From: Teichococcus vastitatis
GTDB lineage: Bacteria; Pseudomonadota; Alphaproteobacteria; Acetobacterales; Acetobacteraceae
Direction: 5' to 3'
Length of the DNA: 64,000 bases
Assembly (NCBI RefSeq): GCF_003604215.1
Contig: NZ_QXGS01000004.1
Location: forward strand, 248,001-312,000
Shown here piece by piece: positions 17,763 through 27,790 of the stretch. The translations under genes were made by a program, and so were the position numbers. Each line of letters begins with the position of its first letter. Position 1 is the first letter of the stretch. Below the pieces are notes generated by a model. The model ran no database searches, was not told where the DNA came from, and worked only from the letters and a program-made list of their open reading frames with translations.

Positions 17763-18071
17763 CTACTTGCCGGCGCCCGTCCGGGGGCTGAACAGTCGAT
17801 AGACGTTCATCACCCCGGCAACGCCGCCCACCACGAAGAACACCAGGAAGAGCCAGGGAAAGCTGCCGAGCCAGCGGTCCAACAACCAGCCGAGCCCTGC
17901 TCCCGCGATCAGGGCCGAGACAACCTCGATCCCCGCCCGCAGGCCGATCTGCAACGCCCCGGCCGGCAGCCCAACCTGGCCCACCCCGCCGGAGTCGGAG
18001 GCATCCTTCTCCAGGCCGCGGCGTTGCCGGGCCTGCTTCAGGCGCTCGTCGAATTCATCGCGTTCGGTCAA
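17763..18071 (-). CDS. atpI: ATP synthase protein I (AtpI-like)
   Basis: 102 residues: a charged N terminus (DEFDERLKQARQRRG), then two membrane helices with GIEVVSALIAGAGLGWLLDRWLGSFPWLFLVFFVVGGVAG, where the GxxxGxxxD pattern is typical of AtpI. The protein helps c-ring assembly or Mg2+ supply in other bacteria and is not part of the final enzyme. The start appears to be TTG at 18071, preceded by GGGAGCGAGGG. It is the first gene of atpI-atpB-atpE-atpX-atpF. Confidence 0.88.
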   Translation of the reverse strand: MTERDEFDERLKQARQRRGLEKDASDSGGVGQVGLPAGALQIGLRAGIEVVSALIAGAGLGWLLDRWLGSFPWLFLVFFVVGGVAGVMNVYRLFSPRTGAGK

Positions 18072-18135
18072 CCCTCGCTCCCGCGGTCCCCCCGCCGGAA
18101 GGCTGTCCGGCTCGTAAGGCGTCGGTCATACAGTG

Positions 18136-20535
18136 TCAAGAACGGGGCAGCGCATCCATCACCGGAAGCGCCGCCGGATCGCCCGGCGCGGCGCGAAACG
18201 CCGCCGCCAGCGCCGCCGCCGTCATCGGCCGCCCCAGCAGGAAGCCCTGCGCCGCGTCGCAGCCGAGGTCGCGCAGCACCGCCAGCTGCTCGGGCGTCTC
18301 CACCCCCTCCGCCACCACCTCGGCGCCGAGGCCATGCGCCAGCCGCAGGATCGTCTCGATGATCCAGGAGGAATTGTTGCCGTCACCGCGGCTCAGGTCC
18401 TGCACAAAGGTGCGGTCCACCTTCAGCACGTCGAAGGCCAGGTGCTGCAGGTAGCCGAGCGAGGAATAGCCGGTGCCGAAATCGTCCAGTGCGGTGGTGA
18501 CGCCCAGCTCGTGCAGCGCCTGTAGGGCGTCGCGCGCGGCGGCGGGGTTGCCGATGAACACCTGCTCGGTCAGCTCGATCTGCAGCAGACGGGGCGGCAC
18601 GCCGCTGCTGGCCAGCGCCTCGCGCACCAGCTGCACCGCCTGGCCACTGGCGAACAGCGTGGCCGAGATGTTGACGGCGACCCGGATCTCCAGCCCCTCC
18701 GCCATCCAGGCGCGGATCTGCGTGCACACCATGCCCAGCACGTTGCGGGTCAGCAGCGGCGCGAAGCCGGCCTCCTCAGCCGCCGGCACGAAGCGGGCCG
18801 GGTTCATCGACCCATGCACCGCGTGGTCCCAGCGCAGCAGCGCCTCGCAGCCCACCACGCGGTCGGCCAGCAGGCCGTATTTCGGCTGGTAGGCTAGGTA
18901 GAGCTGGTTGCGCTCCAGCGCCGAGCGCAGGTCGTCCTCCAGCATGCGCTGGTTGCGGCGCAGCTCCTCCATCGCGGGCTCGAACAGCACGGCGCGGCCG
19001 CGCCCCTCGGCCTTGGCGCGGTACAACGCCATGTCGCTGCGCTGCTGCAGCGCCTCCACGGTGGGCCCGTCGCGCAGGCCGAGCGCGCTGCCGATGCTGA
19101 CGCCCGAGCGGATGGTGCAGCCATCGATCTCGAAGGGTTCGCTCATGATGCGCACCAGCCGCTCGGCCAGCCGCGCCGCGTCGACCGCGCCGCGCGCCTG
19201 GGCCTGGATCACCGCGAACTCGTCGCCGCCGATGCGGGCGATCAGGTCGTCGGCCCGCAGGCAGGCCCGCATCCGCTCCACCGCCAGCAGCAGCAGCTTG
19301 TCGCCGGTGGGATGGCCCAGGCTGTCGTTGATCGCCTTGAACCGGTCGAGGTCGATCAGGTGCAGGGCGAAGTCGCCGCCCTGCCCGTCGCGCGCCTGGC
19401 GCAGCCGGGCGCGCAGCCGCGCCGCGTAGAGCAGCCGGTTCGGCAGGTCGGTCAGCGGGTCGTGCTCGGCCAGGTGGCGGACCCGGTCCTCCGCTTCCTT
19501 GCGGTCGGTGATGTCGAGGGCCGCCAGCACCACCCGGCCGCGCTTGCCTTCCTCCCCCTCCACCGCCATGCCGGTGACCAGCAGGGTGCGCAGCTCGCCC
19601 TGGCGGTTGCGCACCCGGCGCTCGGTGTGCGGCGTCGGACCGGCGCTGCCCAGCGCCCAGTCCAGCAGGTCGCGGCCGCCGGCTTCCAGCCCCAGCTCGG
19701 CCGGGGTGTGGCCGATCACCTCCGCCTCGCGCACGCCGTGGAACCGGGCCATGGCATCGTTGATGAACAGGAACCGGCCCTCGCGGTCGAAGGCGGAGAT
19801 CATCGCCGGCACGCCGCCCACCAGGGCGCGCAGCATCCGCTCGGCCTCGGCCTGGCTGCGGGCGGAGGTCTGGGAGCGCTGCAGCATGGCGCGCGCCCGG
19901 CGCCCCTCGGCGATCAGCAGCGCCACCAGCAGCAGCGCCGAGAGCAGCAGCCCGGCCAGCGAGGCCAGCAGCACCCATTGCAGGCTGCGCATGCCGGTGA
20001 TCACGCTGGTCTGCGCATAGCGCGCCTGGTTGTGCAGCAGCCGCGCCGCCTCGCTGAGCTGCCCTTCCAGGTCGGCAAAGGTGGCGGCAAGCTGCGGCAG
20101 CACGGTGCGGTCGCCGCCGAGCAGCGCCGTCAGCTCGGCATCCAGCGTGTCCAGCCGCTCCATCATGCCCGGCTGCATCTGGCGCAGCAGGGTGATTTGC
20201 GGCGAGTCGCTGTCCGGCTGCACCGTGTCCAGCAGCTTGACGCGGCTGTAGAGGATCTCGAACCGCTCGGACAGCCGCCAGCCGGGCGCCTGGCCGCCCT
20301 GGAACTGCGTCAGCACGGTGTTGAAGCGGGCCGCCTCGATGCTGGCCTGGCCGGTCAGCCACATGCCGGTCCGCTCGATCATCACCTCGCGCCGGTATTG
20401 CGTGGCGATGAAGCCGAACGACACGCCGACCGACAGGAAGAACAACAACGCGGCAAGGCCGAGCCAGAGCTTGCGCGGCGGCCGCACCACGCCGCCCTCG
20501 GACGCGGCACGCCAGGGGACGAGCCATTCGCGCAT
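18136..20535 (-). CDS. PAS-GGDEF-EAL membrane protein (c-di-GMP synthesis and/or breakdown)
   Basis: 799 residues. A membrane helix at about 22-45 and another at about 185-209 enclose a ~140-residue periplasmic sensor. A PAS domain spans about 239-350, a GGDEF domain about 352-515 and an EAL domain about 525-780. The active-site GGDEF is intact at 436-440. An RADD inhibitory-site motif lies exactly five residues before it. The EAL motif is intact at 564-566, and the loop with DDFGTGYSS and the late AEGVET are present, so both activities look possible. The ATG at 20535 lies 2 bases after the TGA of the upstream gene, indicating translational coupling with the small exported protein. Confidence 0.93.
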   Translation of the reverse strand: MREWLVPWRAASEGGVVRPPRKLWLGLAALLFFLSVGVSFGFIATQYRREVMIERTGMWLTGQASIEAARFNTVLTQFQGGQAPGWRLSERFEILYSRVKLLDTVQPDSDSPQITLLRQMQPGMMERLDTLDAELTALLGGDRTVLPQLAATFADLEGQLSEAARLLHNQARYAQTSVITGMRSLQWVLLASLAGLLLSALLLVALLIAEGRRARAMLQRSQTSARSQAEAERMLRALVGGVPAMISAFDREGRFLFINDAMARFHGVREAEVIGHTPAELGLEAGGRDLLDWALGSAGPTPHTERRVRNRQGELRTLLVTGMAVEGEEGKRGRVVLAALDITDRKEAEDRVRHLAEHDPLTDLPNRLLYAARLRARLRQARDGQGGDFALHLIDLDRFKAINDSLGHPTGDKLLLLAVERMRACLRADDLIARIGGDEFAVIQAQARGAVDAARLAERLVRIMSEPFEIDGCTIRSGVSIGSALGLRDGPTVEALQQRSDMALYRAKAEGRGRAVLFEPAMEELRRNQRMLEDDLRSALERNQLYLAYQPKYGLLADRVVGCEALLRWDHAVHGSMNPARFVPAAEEAGFAPLLTRNVLGMVCTQIRAWMAEGLEIRVAVNISATLFASGQAVQLVREALASSGVPPRLLQIELTEQVFIGNPAAARDALQALHELGVTTALDDFGTGYSSLGYLQHLAFDVLKVDRTFVQDLSRGDGNNSSWIIETILRLAHGLGAEVVAEGVETPEQLAVLRDLGCDAAQGFLLGRPMTAAALAAAFRAAPGDPAALPVMDALPRS

Positions 20536-20537
20536 GC

Positions 20538-21050
20538 TCAGCGCACCTCGATCCGTGCAAGCTGCCACACCGCATAGTAATGCAGGGCCGGGCGGCTCAG
20601 CTCCGGCCGGTCGGACCAGGGAAACACCATCCAGAGCGGGCCGAAATCGCGGATCCGGATCGGCTGGCCATCCATGCGCGTGGCCAGCAGCCCGTCGGCC
20701 TTCACCGCCTCCGCCGCCGGGATCACCGCCCGGTAATCATTCAACGCCACCGCCAGCAGTTCGCCGCCCTGCGCCTGCACCGCCTCCAGCAGGCGCTGCA
20801 GGGGCACCCCGGTGAAGCGCTGCGGCCCGCGCGTCCAGGGCGTCACCGTCACCAGCTCCCGGGTCCCGAGGGCTTCCAGAGCGGCCAGCGAGAAGCGGCG
20901 CTCCGTGCTGTTCGGGTCGGCGGCGCCGATGCGGCCGCTCACCACCAGGGCCGGACGCTCCGATTCGGCATGGCTCGGCCGCCCGGCGAGGCCCATGCCC
21001 CCCCAGCCCAGTCCGATCAGCCCTCCATTCACCGCCCGGCGCCGCAGCAT
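20538..21050 (-). CDS. Exported sulfite-oxidase-fold (molybdopterin-oxidoreductase-like) protein lacking cysteine
   Basis: 170 residues. The arginine-rich N terminus ([10 protein letters not shown]) with a hydrophobic glycine-rich stretch suggests export. The mature part has [19 protein letters not shown], the [13 protein letters not shown] segment and a late [17 protein letters not shown], features of the small proteins annotated as molybdopterin-dependent oxidoreductases (YedY/sulfite-oxidase fold). No cysteine occurs anywhere, so the cysteine that ligates molybdenum in true members of the fold is absent. It directly precedes and is coupled to the GGDEF-EAL gene, so it more likely acts as a periplasmic sensor or ligand-binding partner than as an enzyme. 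Confidence 0.75.
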   Translation of the reverse strand: MLRRRAVNGGLIGLGWGGMGLAGRPSHAESERPALVVSGRIGAADPNSTERRFSLAALEALGTRELVTVTPWTRGPQRFTGVPLQRLLEAVQAQGGELLAVALNDYRAVIPAAEAVKADGLLATRMDGQPIRIRDFGPLWMVFPWSDRPELSRPALHYYAVWQLARIEVR

Positions 21051-21111
21051 TCGTCTGCCTTGTCCTTATCCCCGATCCGGCGCCCTTGTTCAGGCAACAG
21101 GAGCGCCCCGC

Positions 21112-24100
21112 TCATCCCGCCTCCACCATCTCGGTCGCCATGCCGAGGTCCACCGAGAGAAGGCGGCTGACCCCGCGCTCCTGCATGGTTACACCATAAA
21201 GGCGATGCATGCGGGCCATCGTCAACGGGTGGTGCGTAACAACCAGAAAACGTGTCCCCGCCTCGGCGGCCATCGAATCCAGCAGGCCGCATAGCCGTTC
21301 CACGTTGGCATCGTCTAGCGGCGCGTCCACCTCGTCCAGCACGCAGACAGGCGCCGGCTGGCAGCGGAACACGGCGAAGATGAGCGACAGGGCGGTCAGC
21401 GCCTGCTCGCCGCCGGACAGCAGCGACAAGGTGGCCAGCTTCTTGCCTGGCGGCTCGGCATAGATTTCCAGCCCCGCCTCCAGCGGATCGTCGGAGCCGA
21501 CCAGCGCCAGATGCGCCCGGCCGCCGCCGAACAGCCGGCCGAACAGGGCGCGGAACTCGCCATCGACGCGGTGGAACACGGCGCGCAGCCTTTCCCGCCC
21601 TTCCCGGTTCAGGTGGCCGATCGAGCCGCGCAGCTTGGCGATGGCGGCGCCGATCTCGTCGCGGTCGCGATCGATCAGGCCGATCCGTTCTTCCAGCTCC
21701 AGCACCTCCTGCTCCGCGCGCAGGTTCACCGGGCCCATCTCCTCGCGCTCGCGCGCCAGGCGCTCGGCCTTGCGGCGGGCGCGCTCCTCGGCGGCCTCGG
21801 AAAGGTCGTCCGGCGGCGGCGGCAGCACCGGGTCCTCGCCCAGCCGCTCGGCCAGTCGCTCGGCGACGCCGGCATCCAGCGCCTCGGCCTGGGACACCGC
21901 CGCCTCCGCCCGCAGCTGCGCCTCGCGCGCCGCGGCGAAGGCGGCATCGGCCAGGCGGCGCGCCTCGGCGGCGGCGCGGTCCTCGGCCTCGGCCGCCTTC
22001 AGCCGGGCGGCGGCCTCCGCGTGCCGGGCCTCGGCCTCGGCCAGGACGCGGCCGGCGGCGGCACGGCGGGCGGCGGCTTCCTCCGGCGCGGCGGCGGCGG
22101 CGTCGCGCGCCGCCTCGGCCTCGGCAGCCCGGCGGCGCAACTCGGCCAGCCGGCCGGCGGCGGCGTCGCGGCGCCCGGTCCAGGAGGCGTGCTCCTCGGC
22201 GATGGCGGCGAGCCGGACACCGGCGCGCGCGGCCTCGGCGGCCAGGGCGGCGACGGTGTCGCGCGCCGCGCCGGCCCGGGCGCGCGCCTCGCCCAAGGAT
22301 TGCCGGGCCGCTTCCACCGCGCCGCGCAACGCATCGAGGTCCGGCAGGGCGGCCAGGGCGTGCCGCGCCGCCTCGGCCGCGCGCCGGGCTTCCTCATGCT
22401 CCTCGGCGACGCGGGACAGCTGCGGCGCCAGCGCGGCCAGCCGCGTTTCGGCTCCGGCGGCGCGGCTGGCCAGCCCCGCCTCCGTTCTGCGCGCGGCCTC
22501 CAGCGCGGCCTCGGCCTTGCGGCGGCCGTCGCGCGCCGCCGTCTCGGCGGCTTGCGCGTCCGCCTCCTCGCGCCCGGCCGTGTCGCGGGCCGCCCGGGCG
22601 GCGGCCGGGTCCGGCAATTGTTCCAGCGTGGCCAGCGCCGCGTCACGCGCCGCCTCGGCCGCCCGCAGCTCCACCTCCAGCCGCTCGAGCTGCGGTTCCA
22701 GCGCCGCCAGCCGGCTCTCGGCCCGCGCCGCGGCCGTGGCCAGCGCGGCCTCCGCATCCCGGCTGCGGGACAGCATCGCTTCCGCCTGGGTGCGGGCGGC
22801 ACGGGCGGCCGCCTCAGCCCCGCCAGCGCGCGCCTCGGCCGCCTTGGCAGTCTCGGCCCCGGCCGCGGCAGTTCGGGCGGCGGCGGCGGCCTGAAGCAGC
22901 GCCGCATCGGCGGCGCGAAGCCGGTTGCGCTGTGTCAGCCGCACCGCGCCCGGGCTGGGCGCGCCGGCCTGGATGCCATGGCCGTCCCAGCGCCACAGCG
23001 CACCGTCCCGCGTCACCAGGCTCTGCCCGGGCGCCAGCGCCGGCTGCAGCGCCGCACCCGGCGCCACGTTCTCCAGCAGCCCGACCTGCGACAAGGCGCG
23101 GGCCAGCTCGGGCGGCGCGTCCACCAGGGTGCTCAGCGCCACGGCGCCGCCGGGCAGGTCGGGCACCACGCCCAGCGGCGGCAATTGCCGCCAATGGCGC
23201 GGCGCGGACAGATCGTTCGGGCTTTCCAACCCGTCCCCCAGCGCGGCGCCGAGCGCGGCTTCCAGTCCCGGCGGCACGGTGATGCTGTCCAGGATCGGCA
23301 CGGCGCCGCCGGCCTCGCGCGACCGCAGCAGATCGGCCAGGCCCTGTTGCTCCGCCTCGGCGCGGGCGCGGGCGGCCTCGGCGGCGCCGGCCTCGCCACG
23401 GGCCAGGGCATGGGCGCCGGCGGCAGCGGAGCGGGCAGCCTCGGCATCCGACAACGCCGTGCGGGCGGCGGCCAGTGCCGCCTCCGCTTGCGCCGTGGCG
23501 GCACGGGCGGCTTCCAGCGCCTCGGGCGCCGGGCGCTCGGCGGCGGCGGCGCGGTGTTCGCGGCGCAGGCGGTCGCGCTGCTCGGCCACCTGGCGGGCAC
23601 GGGCGGCGGCGGCGTCGCGCTCGGCCGTGGCGCGGCTGCGGGCGGCCTCGATCTCGCTGGCGGCACGGCGGGCGGCGGCATGCGCGTCCTGCGCGGCGAC
23701 GCGGCGCGCCTCAGCCTGCTCCAATGCTGCCTGGATCTCCACCAGCGCCGCCTCGGCCGCCACGCGGGCGGCCCGGGCAGCCTCGGTCTCGGCCGGGCTC
23801 ACGCGGGCCGCCTCGGCCTGCCGCGCCTCGGTGGCCAGGGCGTCGCGCTGCTGCTCCAGGCGTTGCGCGCGCCCCTCCGCCGCACTGGCCTCGGCCGCGG
23901 CCTGGGCATGGCGGGCGGCGGCTTCGGCGGCGTGTTGCGCGGCACGGTCCGCCTCGGCCTCGGCGTCGGCCAGGGCGGCCTCGGCCTCACGCTGCGCGGC
24001 GGCGGCGGCATCCTGGCGGCCGGGCAGCGCCGCCAGCACCACCTCCAGCGAGGCCGCCTCGGCGGTCAGGCGCGCTTCGGCGGCCTCAGCATCCTCGGCG

Positions 24101-25233
24101 CTGCGGGTGGCATGGCCGAGATCGTCCCGGATCTGTGCCAGCAGCGTCGCGGCGGCGTCAAAGGCAGCGCGCGCGCGGCGCTCGGCGGCTTCCAGCCCTT
24201 CCTGCTCGACGCGGCGGCGCTCCAGCGCGGTGCGCGCTTCCGCTTCCGCCTCCCGCGGCGCCGGCAGGGCGCGCTCGGCCGCGAAGGCGCGGGTGGCGGC
24301 CTCCGTTGCGGCCTGTTCGGCTCGCCCGGCTGCGGCGCGGGTGGCGGCGTAAGCGGCCCGGCTGCCGGACAGCGCCTGCTCGGCGCGCGCCACCAGCAGC
24401 GAGAAATACTCAGCCTCGGCTTGCCGGGTCAGGCCGGACAGGTTGCGGTAGCGCGCGGCCTGCCGGGCCTGGCGCTGCAGCCCGGTGCGCTGCACGTCGA
24501 GCTGGCCCTTCAGGTCGTCGGCGCGCGTCAGGTTGGTTTCCGCCTGACGCAGCTTCAACTCCGCCTCGTGCCGGCGGGCGCGCAGCCCGGCGATGCCGGC
24601 GGCCTCCTCCAGCACCTGGCGGCGTTCTTCCGGCTTGGCGGCGATCAGCGTCGCCACCTTGCCCTGGCTGACCATGGCGGAGGAGCGCGCGCCGGAGCCG
24701 ATGTCGGCGAACAGCGTCTGCACGTCGCGCCCGCGGGTTTCGCGGCCATTGATGCGGAAGCCTGTGCCTTCGCCGCGGACGATGCGGCGGGTGATCTCCA
24801 GCTCCGGCGCTTCCTGGTTGGGCGGCGGGGCGAGGCCGGAGGCATCCTCCAGCAGAAGCGTCACCTCCGCCTGGTTGCGCCCGGCGCGGGTGGCGGTACC
24901 GGCGAAGATCACGTCGTCCATCTCGCCGCCGCGCATGGCGCGGGCGTTGGTCTCGCCCATCGCCCAGCGCAGCGCCTCGACCACGTTGGACTTGCCGCAG
25001 CCATTCGGGCCCACGATGCCGGTCAGCCCCGGCATCACCTCCACGGTGGTGGGCTCGGCAAAGGACTTGAAGCCGGCGATTCGCAGCCGCGTCAGCACCG
25101 CGCGCAGCGCCGCGGCGCGGGCCGCCTCGAGCGCGGCCGCGTCGCGGGCGGGCGGATCCTCCGTGTCGGGCGCCGGGGCGGCGCGCCCCTCATCCGGCGT
25201 GCCGAACCGCGTGGCGCGGTGATCGGCATCCAT
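21112..25233 (-). CDS. smc: Chromosome segregation protein SMC
   Basis: About 1373 residues. The N-terminal ATPase half has LRIAGFKSFAEP and Walker A GPNGCGKSN. Long alanine/arginine/glutamate coiled coils flank a hinge near residues 640-790 (ILDSITVPPGLEAALGAALGDG). The C-terminal half has the signature LSLLSGGEQALTALSL and Walker B VCVLDEVDAPLDD. SMC with ScpAB condenses and segregates the chromosome. The ATG at 25233 is chosen because GGAGG lies 5 bases upstream. ATG at 25257 and TTG at 25284, which overlaps the dsbA-like stop as TTGA, are alternatives. About 45 residues precede the conserved domain, an extension without clear homology. Confidence 0.95.
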   Translation of the reverse strand: MDADHRATRFGTPDEGRAAPAPDTEDPPARDAAALEAARAAALRAVLTRLRIAGFKSFAEPTTVEVMPGLTGIVGPNGCGKSNVVEALRWAMGETNARAMRGGEMDDVIFAGTATRAGRNQAEVTLLLEDASGLAPPPNQEAPELEITRRIVRGEGTGFRINGRETRGRDVQTLFADIGSGARSSAMVSQGKVATLIAAKPEERRQVLEEAAGIAGLRARRHEAELKLRQAETNLTRADDLKGQLDVQRTGLQRQARQAARYRNLSGLTRQAEAEYFSLLVARAEQALSGSRAAYAATRAAAGRAEQAATEAATRAFAAERALPAPREAEAEARTALERRRVEQEGLEAAERRARAAFDAAATLLAQIRDDLGHATRSAEDAEAAEARLTAEAASLEVVLAALPGRQDAAAAAQREAEAALADAEAEADRAAQHAAEAAARHAQAAAEASAAEGRAQRLEQQRDALATEARQAEAARVSPAETEAARAARVAAEAALVEIQAALEQAEARRVAAQDAHAAARRAASEIEAARSRATAERDAAAARARQVAEQRDRLRREHRAAAAERPAPEALEAARAATAQAEAALAAARTALSDAEAARSAAAGAHALARGEAGAAEAARARAEAEQQGLADLLRSREAGGAVPILDSITVPPGLEAALGAALGDGLESPNDLSAPRHWRQLPPLGVVPDLPGGAVALSTLVDAPPELARALSQVGLLENVAPGAALQPALAPGQSLVTRDGALWRWDGHGIQAGAPSPGAVRLTQRNRLRAADAALLQAAAAARTAAAGAETAKAAEARAGGAEAAARAARTQAEAMLSRSRDAEAALATAAARAESRLAALEPQLERLEVELRAAEAARDAALATLEQLPDPAAARAARDTAGREEADAQAAETAARDGRRKAEAALEAARRTEAGLASRAAGAETRLAALAPQLSRVAEEHEEARRAAEAARHALAALPDLDALRGAVEAARQSLGEARARAGAARDTVAALAAEAARAGVRLAAIAEEHASWTGRRDAAAGRLAELRRRAAEAEAARDAAAAAPEEAAARRAAAGRVLAEAEARHAEAAARLKAAEAEDRAAAEARRLADAAFAAAREAQLRAEAAVSQAEALDAGVAERLAERLGEDPVLPPPPDDLSEAAEERARRKAERLAREREEMGPVNLRAEQEVLELEERIGLIDRDRDEIGAAIAKLRGSIGHLNREGRERLRAVFHRVDGEFRALFGRLFGGGRAHLALVGSDDPLEAGLEIYAEPPGKKLATLSLLSGGEQALTALSLIFAVFRCQPAPVCVLDEVDAPLDDANVERLCGLLDSMAAEAGTRFLVVTHHPLTMARMHRLYGVTMQERGVSRLLSVDLGMATEMVEAG

Positions 25234-25280
25234 CGCGGCCTCCGCTTCCTGCGGCATGCCGCCCTGCTGCAGCCGTGCGC

Positions 25281-25898
25281 TCAAGCGCCGGACGCTTCGC
25301 CGACCAGCTGAGCGAAGCGCTCGAAGCCCAGGGCACCAGGCGCCGGCTTGTTGTTGAACACGAAGGTGGGGGTGGAGGCCACCTTGTGCTCTTGTTCGCC
25401 CTTCAGCCGTGTTTCCAGTACCGCCTTGCGCAGCCCTTCATCGGCGATGGCGGCGTCCACCTGGGCGCGGCTCATGCCGGCCAGGGCGGCGACCTTGGCG
25501 ATCTCGGCGATGTTGTCGGCCCCGCGATTGAAGGCCCAGCGATCCTGGGTGGACAGCAACGCGCCCACGAAGCCCTCATAGGCGGCGGGCGGCAGGGCGC
25601 GCGCCACCTGCGCGGCGGCCAGGGCCAGTTGGTCCAGCGGGAAGTCGCGCCACACCATGCGCATCTTGCCGGGCGTCACCAGCTCCTTCTTCACCTGCGG
25701 CCAGGTGTCGCGGTGAAACGTGGCGCAGTGCGGGCAGGTCAGGGAATAATACTCGATCACCGTCACCGGCGCGTCGGGCTTGCCGGCGCCGCGCTCGGCC
25801 AGCCCGGACTCATGGCTCTGCGCCAGGGCGGGACGCAGCGGCAGCAGCGGTGACAGGGCGGCCGGGGCCAACAGCAGGGTTCGGCGGGAAAGCGGCAA
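25281..25898 (-). CDS. DsbA-family periplasmic thiol-disulfide protein (CPHC)
   Basis: 205 residues. A signal peptide (LSRRTLLLAPAALSPLLPLRPALAQ) includes a twin-arginine-like RR. A thioredoxin fold follows with the catalytic CPHC in YYSLTCPHCATFHRDTWPQV, and a cis-proline loop TPTF near the C terminus. The start appears to be TTG at 25898, supported by AAGGAGG upstream. It resembles BdbD/DsbA-like DSBA oxidoreductases used for cytochrome or envelope protein folding. It ends 47 bases before smc. A clear paralog with CNHC lies near 50 kb. Confidence 0.88.
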   Translation of the reverse strand: MPLSRRTLLLAPAALSPLLPLRPALAQSHESGLAERGAGKPDAPVTVIEYYSLTCPHCATFHRDTWPQVKKELVTPGKMRMVWRDFPLDQLALAAAQVARALPPAAYEGFVGALLSTQDRWAFNRGADNIAEIAKVAALAGMSRAQVDAAIADEGLRKAVLETRLKGEQEHKVASTPTFVFNNKPAPGALGFERFAQLVGEASGA

Positions 25899-26146
25899 GG
25901 CAGCCTCCTTCAGACATGGCAGTGGCGAGGCCCCGAAGGGACCGGCAGCCGGCGGAACACGACCGGGTGATCCGGCCCCGACGATCTTCTATCGCAGAAC
26001 CGGCCGGAACTGAAACGCCCAGCCACCCGCCGCAGCGGGAATGGCCGGCCATGACCGAGCCGCGGCGCGCTGTCCATCGCGGGCGGCGGGCTGTTGCACT
26101 TTGCCATGCGGCCGGCGCGCAGGCCGGCCGCCCCGCCGCCACAGGC

Positions 26147-26668
26147 TCAGCCGCGCCGGCGATAGACGCCCTGCGCCAGCCGGGTCAGGGCGGCGCGCAG
26201 TTCGGGGTCCGGCACATCCTGCAGCGCCGCCTCGACCGGCGCCGGCACGACGGCCTGGGGCGGCCGCTGGGCGGCCGGGGCCGGCGGCGTCACGGCGCCC
26301 TGCACGAAGCGCAGCCGCTGCACCAGCCCCGGCCCCAGCGTGTTGTTGATCTTGCTGATCAACAGCGGCGCCAGGTGCTGCAATTCCATGGCCACCGGGC
26401 CGGAGCAGCGCAGCACCAGCGTGCCCGACACCAGCTTCTGCGGCATGCTCTGCCCCGCCAGCACCGGGCCGACGATCTCCGGCCAGTCCGTCATCAGATG
26501 CGCGGCGGCCGGGCTGCGCTTGCGGAACACCGGCTTGGTCAGGCGCGGGATCAGGCTGCCCACCGGGCGCAGCCCCCGATCGGGACGCCAGCCGGGCAAT
26601 TCCTCGTCCTTCCTGGCTTCGGGTCGCGGGGGGCTTGCGCGGCGGCGCGCTTCGTCCTCTTGCTGCAT
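26147..26668 (-). CDS. dciA: DciA-like (DUF721) protein
   Basis: 173 residues. The N-terminal part has RPVGSLIPRLTKPVFRKRSPAAAHLMTDWPEIVGPVLA. A central conserved segment reads LVLRCSGPVAMELQHLAPLLISKIN, the KH-like DUF721 core found in DciA, the ancestral helicase-loading factor of bacteria without DnaC. The proline-rich linker and C-terminal helix are family-variable. The start ATG has a perfect AGGAGG eight bases upstream. It is head-to-head with mutY with almost no space between them. Confidence 0.78.
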   Translation of the reverse strand: MQQEDEARRRASPPRPEARKDEELPGWRPDRGLRPVGSLIPRLTKPVFRKRSPAAAHLMTDWPEIVGPVLAGQSMPQKLVSGTLVLRCSGPVAMELQHLAPLLISKINNTLGPGLVQRLRFVQGAVTPPAPAAQRPPQAVVPAPVEAALQDVPDPELRAALTRLAQGVYRRRG

Positions 26669-26670
26669 CC

Positions 26671-27756
26671 GTGCTGCCTCCTGTTCCCCCGGCTTCCGCC
26701 CTGCTTCACTGGTACGACCGCCATCGCCGCGCCCTGCCCTGGCGCGAGCCGATTCGCGACCCGTACCGCATCTGGCTCTCCGAGGTCATGTTGCAACAGA
26801 CCACGGTGGCCGCCGTGGCGCCGCGCTGGCGCCGCTTCCTCGACCGCTTCCCGTCGGTGCAGGCTTTGGCCGCCGCGCCGTGGGAGGATGTGGCCGCCGA
26901 ATGGGCCGGTCTCGGCTATTACGCCCGGGCGCGCAACCTGCATGCCTGCGCCCGGGCCGTGGCGGCGCGCAACGGCTTTCCCGACACGGTTTCGGAGCTG
27001 CGCGCCCTGCCGGGCATCGGCGCCTACACCGCCGCGGCCGTGGCCGCCATCGCCTTTGACCGCCCCGTGGTGCCGCTGGACGGCAATGTGGAGCGCGTCA
27101 CCAGCCGCATCCACGCCGTGGAGGAAGCGCTGCCCGGCGCCCGGCCGCGACTCGCGGCCCTGGCGCAGCGCTGGATGGAGCAGCCCGAGGCGGCGGGGCG
27201 CCCGGCGGATTTCGTGCAGGCGCTGTTCGACCTCGGCGCCACGGTCTGCACGCCGCGCAACCCGGCCTGCGTCCTGTGCCCCTGGCAGGCGGGATGCGCC
27301 GGTCGCCGGGCCGGCATCGCCGGCACCCTGCCACGCAAGCTGCCGAAGCGCGAGCGGCCCACCCGGCGGGGCGTGCATTTCCTGCTGCGCGACGGGCGCG
27401 GCCACGTTCTGCTGCAACGGCGGCCGCCGAAGGGGCTGCTGGGCGGCATGCTCGGCCTGCCCGGCACGCCCTGGCGAGCCGAAGGCTGGGATCCTGCCGA
27501 AGCGCTGGCGCATGCTCCGCGGCCCGGCCTCGACTGGCACGCCCTGCCCGGCGAAGCCCGGCACGGCTTCACCCATTTCGAGCTGCGCATGACCCTGCTG
27601 GCCGCCACCCTGCCGCCCGGCGAGGCGGCGGAGTCGGTGAACGGCGAATGGTGGAACCCGGCCGATGCGGCGGGCGTGCTGCCCGGCGTCATGCAGCGGC
27701 TGCTGGCGCTTGCCGAAGCCGCCGGCGCCGTGGCAAGCCCGGCCCAAGGCGCCTGA
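26671..27756 (+). CDS. mutY: A/G-specific adenine glycosylase
   Basis: MutY removes adenine mispaired with 8-oxoguanine. About 361 residues with the catalytic glutamate in SEVMLQQTTVAA, helix-hairpin-helix LPGIGAYTAAAVAAIAF and the catalytic aspartate in VPLDGNVERV. The 4Fe-4S cluster cysteines are in CTPRNPACVLCPWQAGC (C-x6-C-x2-C-x5-C). A C-terminal NUDIX-like domain recognises 8-oxoG. No in-frame ATG or good ribosome binding site is near: GTG at 26671 and TTG at 26635 (overlapping dciA by 34 bases) are the options, and GTG is chosen as the non-overlapping one. Confidence 0.93.
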   Translation: MLPPVPPASALLHWYDRHRRALPWREPIRDPYRIWLSEVMLQQTTVAAVAPRWRRFLDRFPSVQALAAAPWEDVAAEWAGLGYYARARNLHACARAVAARNGFPDTVSELRALPGIGAYTAAAVAAIAFDRPVVPLDGNVERVTSRIHAVEEALPGARPRLAALAQRWMEQPEAAGRPADFVQALFDLGATVCTPRNPACVLCPWQAGCAGRRAGIAGTLPRKLPKRERPTRRGVHFLLRDGRGHVLLQRRPPKGLLGGMLGLPGTPWRAEGWDPAEALAHAPRPGLDWHALPGEARHGFTHFELRMTLLAATLPPGEAAESVNGEWWNPADAAGVLPGVMQRLLALAEAAGAVASPAQGA

Positions 27757-27790
27757 GGGCGCCGCGACTCACGGAATGGGAAGCCTTCGC

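Noticed and set aside
21511-25311. 1266-residue open frame on the plus strand opposite smc
   Set aside because: Gly/Arg/Leu-rich, no domain. It mirrors the alanine-rich coiled-coil codons of SMC.
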